The position numbers and the translations under genes are program-made. 64,000 bases of DNA from Microbacterium sp. SA39 (GTDB taxonomy: Bacteria; Actinomycetota; Actinomycetes; Actinomycetales; Microbacteriaceae): contig NZ_JXRU01000037.1 of the NCBI RefSeq assembly GCF_000967865.1, forward strand, positions 186,001 through 250,000. Reading direction: 5' to 3'. The notes under the pieces are model-generated. The model saw only the letters and a program-made list of their open reading frames with translations, was not told the DNA's origin and did no database searches. Positions 60,650-64,000 of the stretch are shown one piece after another; within the stretch, counting starts at the first letter, position 1; each line of letters starts with the position of its first letter.

Positions 60650-61573
60650 ATGACGCCCCGGCCGCTGCCGCCCGTTCTGGTACTCGGCACCTCGGGCCTC
60701 GGCTCCGGCGATGAGGACGCCGCGCTCGAGACCGCCCTGTCGCTGCTGCGCAGCGGACTCCTCATCGACACCTCCCACAACTACTCCGGCGGAGCATCCG
60801 AGCGCACCCTCGGCGTGGCGCTCGCAACGCTCGCCCCGAACGAGCGATCGTCCGCGGCGGCGCGGATCCTCACCAAGGTCGACCGGGATCCGGAGACCGG
60901 TCGCTTCGACGCCGACCGCGTCCTGCGCTCGGCCGAGGAGAGTCTAGGGCGGCTCGGCGTCGACGCGGTGCCCCTGCTGCACCTGCACGACCCCTACGTC
61001 GTCACCGTCCGCGACGCCCTCGCTCCGGGCGGCGCCGTGTCGGGCCTCGTGCGCCTGCGCGAGGAAGGAGTCGCCGCGTCGATCGGAATCGCCGCAGGAC
61101 CCGCCCCCCTGGTGCAGCGCTACGTCGACAGCGGGCTGTTCGACGCGGTGCTCTGCCACAACCGCTACACGTTGGTCGATCGCAGCGCCGCGCCGCTGTT
61201 CGAGGACGCCCGTCGTCGCGGCATGCGGGTGTTCAACGCGGCGCCCTTCGGCGGCGATCTGCTCGCCCGCGGACCGCGGCCCGGGGCGAGATACCACTAC
61301 CGCTCGGCATCCGACGAACTCAGAGGATGGACGGCCGGCGCGGAGGCGGTGTGCCTGCGGCACGGGGTGTCGCTTCCGGCGGTCGCTCTGACCATCTCGC
61401 TGCACGCCGACGTCGTCGACGCCACGGTCGTCGGCGTCTCGTCGCCCGCGCGCCTCGAGGCCCTCCTCGGTCTGGCCGACACGACCATCCCCGAGGCGGT
61501 CTGGGCAGAGCTCGACGCCCTCGGCCCGGCGCCGTCTCCCATCGATGACAGCAGATACGGCGACGACGCATGA
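60650..61573 (+). CDS. Aldo/keto reductase, aldose (fucose-type) dehydrogenase-like
   Basis: 307 residues. The start was placed at the ATG at 60650, which has GAGGGG nine bases upstream; the ATG at 60611 touches the operator and has no site. AKR barrel with VLVLGTSGLGSGDEDAALE, active-site Tyr in IDTSHNYSGGASERTLG, Lys in ARILTKVDRD and His in PLLHLHDPYV. The GLG opening resembles D-threo-aldose/L-fucose 1-dehydrogenases, which make a lactone for an SMP-30 enzyme like the one encoded next door. Cotranscribed with the GH2 gene (ATGA overlap). Confidence 0.82.
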   Translation: MTPRPLPPVLVLGTSGLGSGDEDAALETALSLLRSGLLIDTSHNYSGGASERTLGVALATLAPNERSSAAARILTKVDRDPETGRFDADRVLRSAEESLGRLGVDAVPLLHLHDPYVVTVRDALAPGGAVSGLVRLREEGVAASIGIAAGPAPLVQRYVDSGLFDAVLCHNRYTLVDRSAAPLFEDARRRGMRVFNAAPFGGDLLARGPRPGARYHYRSASDELRGWTAGAEAVCLRHGVSLPAVALTISLHADVVDATVVGVSSPARLEALLGLADTTIPEAVWAELDALGPAPSPIDDSRYGDDA

Positions 61574-64000
61574 CCGACCGTTACTGGGAGAGCACGGCGC
61601 CCGGTGCGGGCAGACGCACGCCACGAGCGGATGCCGTGACCGACGCTGCCGTCCTCAGCCTCAACGGCACGTGGCGCTTCCGGCTCTCCCCGACCGCCGC
61701 CGGCAGCGGCGAGGCCTTCACCGAGCCGGACTTCGATGACTCCGGCTGGGATGAGCTGCGGATCCCCTCGCACTGGGTCCTCGAGGAGTTCACCCCTCTC
61801 GCCGGCGGTCCTCGACGCCGCATGCTCGGAACCGAGGAGGGGCCGCTCTACACGAACACCGCGTACCCGATCCCGCTGGATCCGCCGTACGTGCCGACCG
61901 AGAACCCGACCGGCGATCACCGTCTCGTCTTCGACGTTCCGGCCGACTTCGGCGACGCGGTGCTGCGTTTCCAGGGCGTGGACTCGTGCGCGAAGGTCTG
62001 GCTGAACGGCGAGGAGCTCGGCTGGTCGACGGGGAGCCGCCTGCCGTTCGAGTTCGACGCTCCCGTGCGGGCCGGTCGCAATGTGCTGGCGGTGCGCGTG
62101 CACCGGTGGTCGGCCGGCACCTATCTCGAGGACCAGGACATGTGGTGGCTGCCCGGCATCTTCCGCGATGTCGAGCTGATCTCCCGCCCGCCCGGCGCGA
62201 TCGACGATCACTTCGTGCACGCTGACTACGACCCCGCGACGGGGATCGGCACGCTGCGGATCGATGCATCGATCAACGCCGTGGTCGAGATTCCCGAGCT
62301 CGGCATCACGATGCCCGCCGGGCAGACCGCGGCGATTCCCGTGGAACCGTGGAGCGCCGACATGCCGCGGCTGTATCGCGGCATCCTCCGATCCGCGGGC
62401 GAGACGGTCGAGCTCGCGGTCGGATTCCGCCGGGTCGAGATCGCAGACGGCGTCTTCGTCGTCAACGGCGCTCCGGTCACCTTCCGCGGCGTGAACCGGC
62501 ACGAGCACCACCCCGATACGGGCCGCACCCTCGACCGCGACACGATGATCCAGGACATCGTCCTGATGAAGCGCGCGAACATCGACGCGGTGCGCACGAG
62601 CCACTATCCGCCGCATCCGGAGTTCTTACGATTGTGCGACGAGTACGGGCTGTGGGTCGTCCTCGAGGTCGACCTCGAGACCCACGGCTTCATCTACGAG
62701 GGCTGGGAGCACAATCCGCCGGCGCTGCCCGAATGGCGCGACGCGATCATGGACCGTCTGCACCGTACGGTCGAGCGCGACAAGAACCACCCGAGTATCG
62801 TGGTCTGGTCCCTGGCGAACGAGAGCATGTCGGGCGACGGCTTCACCGAGATGCGGCACTGGCTCGACGAGCGCGACCCCTCCCGCGTCGTGCTGTACGA
62901 ACGCGACCCGAGCTATCGCGACTCGGACTTCTACTCCCTGATGTACCCGTCGCTCGAGCTGCTGGAGAGCATCGGCCGGCGCGAGGAACCCCGCGGCGGG
63001 CGGCTGAGCATGCACGGCATGGTGTTCGACGATCCCGACGAACCGCTGCCCGCCGGTGTGTCCGAGGCCGAGGAGGCGCGCCGCCGCGGCCTGCCGTTCC
63101 TGCTCGTCGAGTACGCGCACGCGATGGGCAACGGCCCCGGCGGACTGCAGGACTACTGGCGCGTGTTCCGCTCGTACGATCGCCTCTGCGGAGGGTTCGT
63201 CTGGGAGTGGATCGACCACGGGATCAACGCGGTCGACGAGCACGGCCGTGCCTTCATCCTGCAGAGCGAGGACATCGACTACGAGCCCCGGGGCGGCCGC
63301 TTCTCGCTCGACGGACTCCTGTTCAGCGACCGCACGCCGAGGCCGGCACTGGCCGAGCTCGCCAAGGCGCACGAGGTGATCCGCATCGAGGTCGCCGACC
63401 GGGTGCGCATCGCGAACGAGCGGCATACCGCCGACACCTCTGATCTGCGATTCCGCTGGTCGGTCGAGGCGAACGGAGAGCGCGTCGGGAGCGGGCCGCT
63501 CGAGGTGCCGACGATTCCCCGTGGGGGCCGTGTCGAGATCGCTGTCCCGGATGCCGCGGCATCCGCTCTCCGCCAGACGGATGCCGTCCTGACCGTCGAG
63601 GCCGCGCTCGCAGCCGAGACGCTGTGGGCGCCCGCCGGTCTCGTGGTCGCGTGGGGGCAGCGGGTCGCCCCCGCCGTCTCGCCGCCTGGTCGGACCAGCC
63701 CGGTGCGCGCAAGCGACGCCGCCGGGCCGCAGGAGGAGGACGTGTTCCGGCTGGGGTCGGCCGCGTTCGATGCGGGGACCGGTCGGCTCGTCCGACTCGG
63801 TGGGCTGCGGTTGGACGGACCGTGGATCGACCTGCACCGGGCCCCCACCGAGAACGACCGCGGGCAGGGGGACACCAACAACCTCGCGGCCGTCTGGCGG
63901 GCGACCGGTCTGCACCGGCTGCTGCACCGCGTCGACGAGATCACGCCAGACGGGAATCGGCTCCTCGTGCGCGGACGCACTGCTCCGCGCACGCACCCGC
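61570..64000 (+). CDS. GH2 beta-galactosidase-type enzyme (3' end outside window)
   Basis: About 810 codons are visible and the frame is open at the window end. LacZ-like layout: jelly-roll domain (residues about 30-210, with LNGTWRFRL and RIPSHWV), Ig-like domain, then the barrel with FRGVNRHEHHPDTGR. The acid/base Glu is in VVWSLANESMSG and the nucleophile Glu in LLVEYAHAMGNGPGG. After the barrel comes a further beta domain, and near residue 755 the start of the Bgal_small_N domain (HRAPTENDRGQGD). No signal peptide, so cytoplasmic. Probably removes beta-linked galactose from rhamnose-containing oligosaccharides taken up by the cell (inference). The start overlaps the AKR stop. Confidence 0.92.
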   Translation, partial: MTDRYWESTAPGAGRRTPRADAVTDAAVLSLNGTWRFRLSPTAAGSGEAFTEPDFDDSGWDELRIPSHWVLEEFTPLAGGPRRRMLGTEEGPLYTNTAYPIPLDPPYVPTENPTGDHRLVFDVPADFGDAVLRFQGVDSCAKVWLNGEELGWSTGSRLPFEFDAPVRAGRNVLAVRVHRWSAGTYLEDQDMWWLPGIFRDVELISRPPGAIDDHFVHADYDPATGIGTLRIDASINAVVEIPELGITMPAGQTAAIPVEPWSADMPRLYRGILRSAGETVELAVGFRRVEIADGVFVVNGAPVTFRGVNRHEHHPDTGRTLDRDTMIQDIVLMKRANIDAVRTSHYPPHPEFLRLCDEYGLWVVLEVDLETHGFIYEGWEHNPPALPEWRDAIMDRLHRTVERDKNHPSIVVWSLANESMSGDGFTEMRHWLDERDPSRVVLYERDPSYRDSDFYSLMYPSLELLESIGRREEPRGGRLSMHGMVFDDPDEPLPAGVSEAEEARRRGLPFLLVEYAHAMGNGPGGLQDYWRVFRSYDRLCGGFVWEWIDHGINAVDEHGRAFILQSEDIDYEPRGGRFSLDGLLFSDRTPRPALAELAKAHEVIRIEVADRVRIANERHTADTSDLRFRWSVEANGERVGSGPLEVPTIPRGGRVEIAVPDAAASALRQTDAVLTVEAALAAETLWAPAGLVVAWGQRVAPAVSPPGRTSPVRASDAAGPQEEDVFRLGSAAFDAGTGRLVRLGGLRLDGPWIDLHRAPTENDRGQGDTNNLAAVWRATGLHRLLHRVDEITPDGNRLLVRGRTAPRTHP

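Overview
The window is high-GC (roughly 70 % by eye), densely coded actinobacterial DNA. The organism is most likely a Microbacterium or a close relative in the Microbacteriaceae. The reasons are the housekeeping order tilS-hpt-ftsH-folE-folP-folB-folK-DUF3180-PH-PH-DUF2520-lysS, the many GTG starts, -10 boxes lying directly in front of start codons, very frequent GGCATCCG octamers, and short dispersed repeats of the CCCTTCGACAGGCTCAGGGACC type that I recall from such genomes. No phage, transposase, rRNA or CRISPR was seen.

Layout. 1-5 kb: the end of an FG-GAP repeat protein, a coiled-coil protein, and a large glycosidase-like protein fused to a polytopic membrane domain. 5-8.6 kb: small genes, a tRNA cluster (Glu-Asp-Phe, minus strand), a secreted M23 peptidase and pyrophosphatase. 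8.6-12.6 kb: a TMEM175-like channel and a LysR regulator divergent from an MHS transporter plus 3-hydroxybutyrate dehydrogenase. 12.6-29.7 kb: tRNA lysidine synthetase, hypoxanthine phosphoribosyltransferase, FtsH, the folate genes, membrane PH-domain proteins and lysyl-tRNA synthetase. Between folP and folB sits a minus-strand cassette (18.4-21.4 kb). It holds a small helical protein, a clearly broken DUF1023 alpha/beta-hydrolase gene, a lipoprotein, and an internally deleted second copy of that lipoprotein. 29.7-38.1 kb: DUF4192, cardiolipin synthase, a lipoprotein, a DAG-kinase-like lipid kinase, seryl-tRNA synthetase carrying two copies of a dispersed repeat inside its coding sequence, a HAD hydrolase, tRNA-Ser and an LCP protein.

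38.1-64 kb is a sugar-utilisation island with four local regulators of different families, each next to a recognisable candidate operator. TetR is paired with a GH3 beta-glucosidase. A DeoR-type regulator is divergent from the L-rhamnose kinase/aldolase operon. A SorC-type regulator is linked by an identical 14-bp palindrome to an SDR/FGGY-kinase operon and to a polyol-dehydrogenase/ABC-transporter operon. A LacI regulator has four TGAAWCGTTTCA-like sites in three divergent intergenic regions. These serve rhamnose isomerase, alpha-L-rhamnosidase, an epimerase/dehydrogenase, an SMP-30 lactonase, an aldo/keto reductase and a GH2 beta-galactosidase cut by the window end. Together these genes free L-rhamnose from glycosides, import it, isomerise it, phosphorylate it and cleave it. 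A possible oxidative side route (aldose dehydrogenase plus lactonase) lies alongside.

Thirteen genes, mostly housekeeping, show the same start architecture: TANNNT, exactly six bases, then ATG or GTG. This predicts leaderless mRNAs. The catabolic genes mostly carry Shine-Dalgarno sequences instead.
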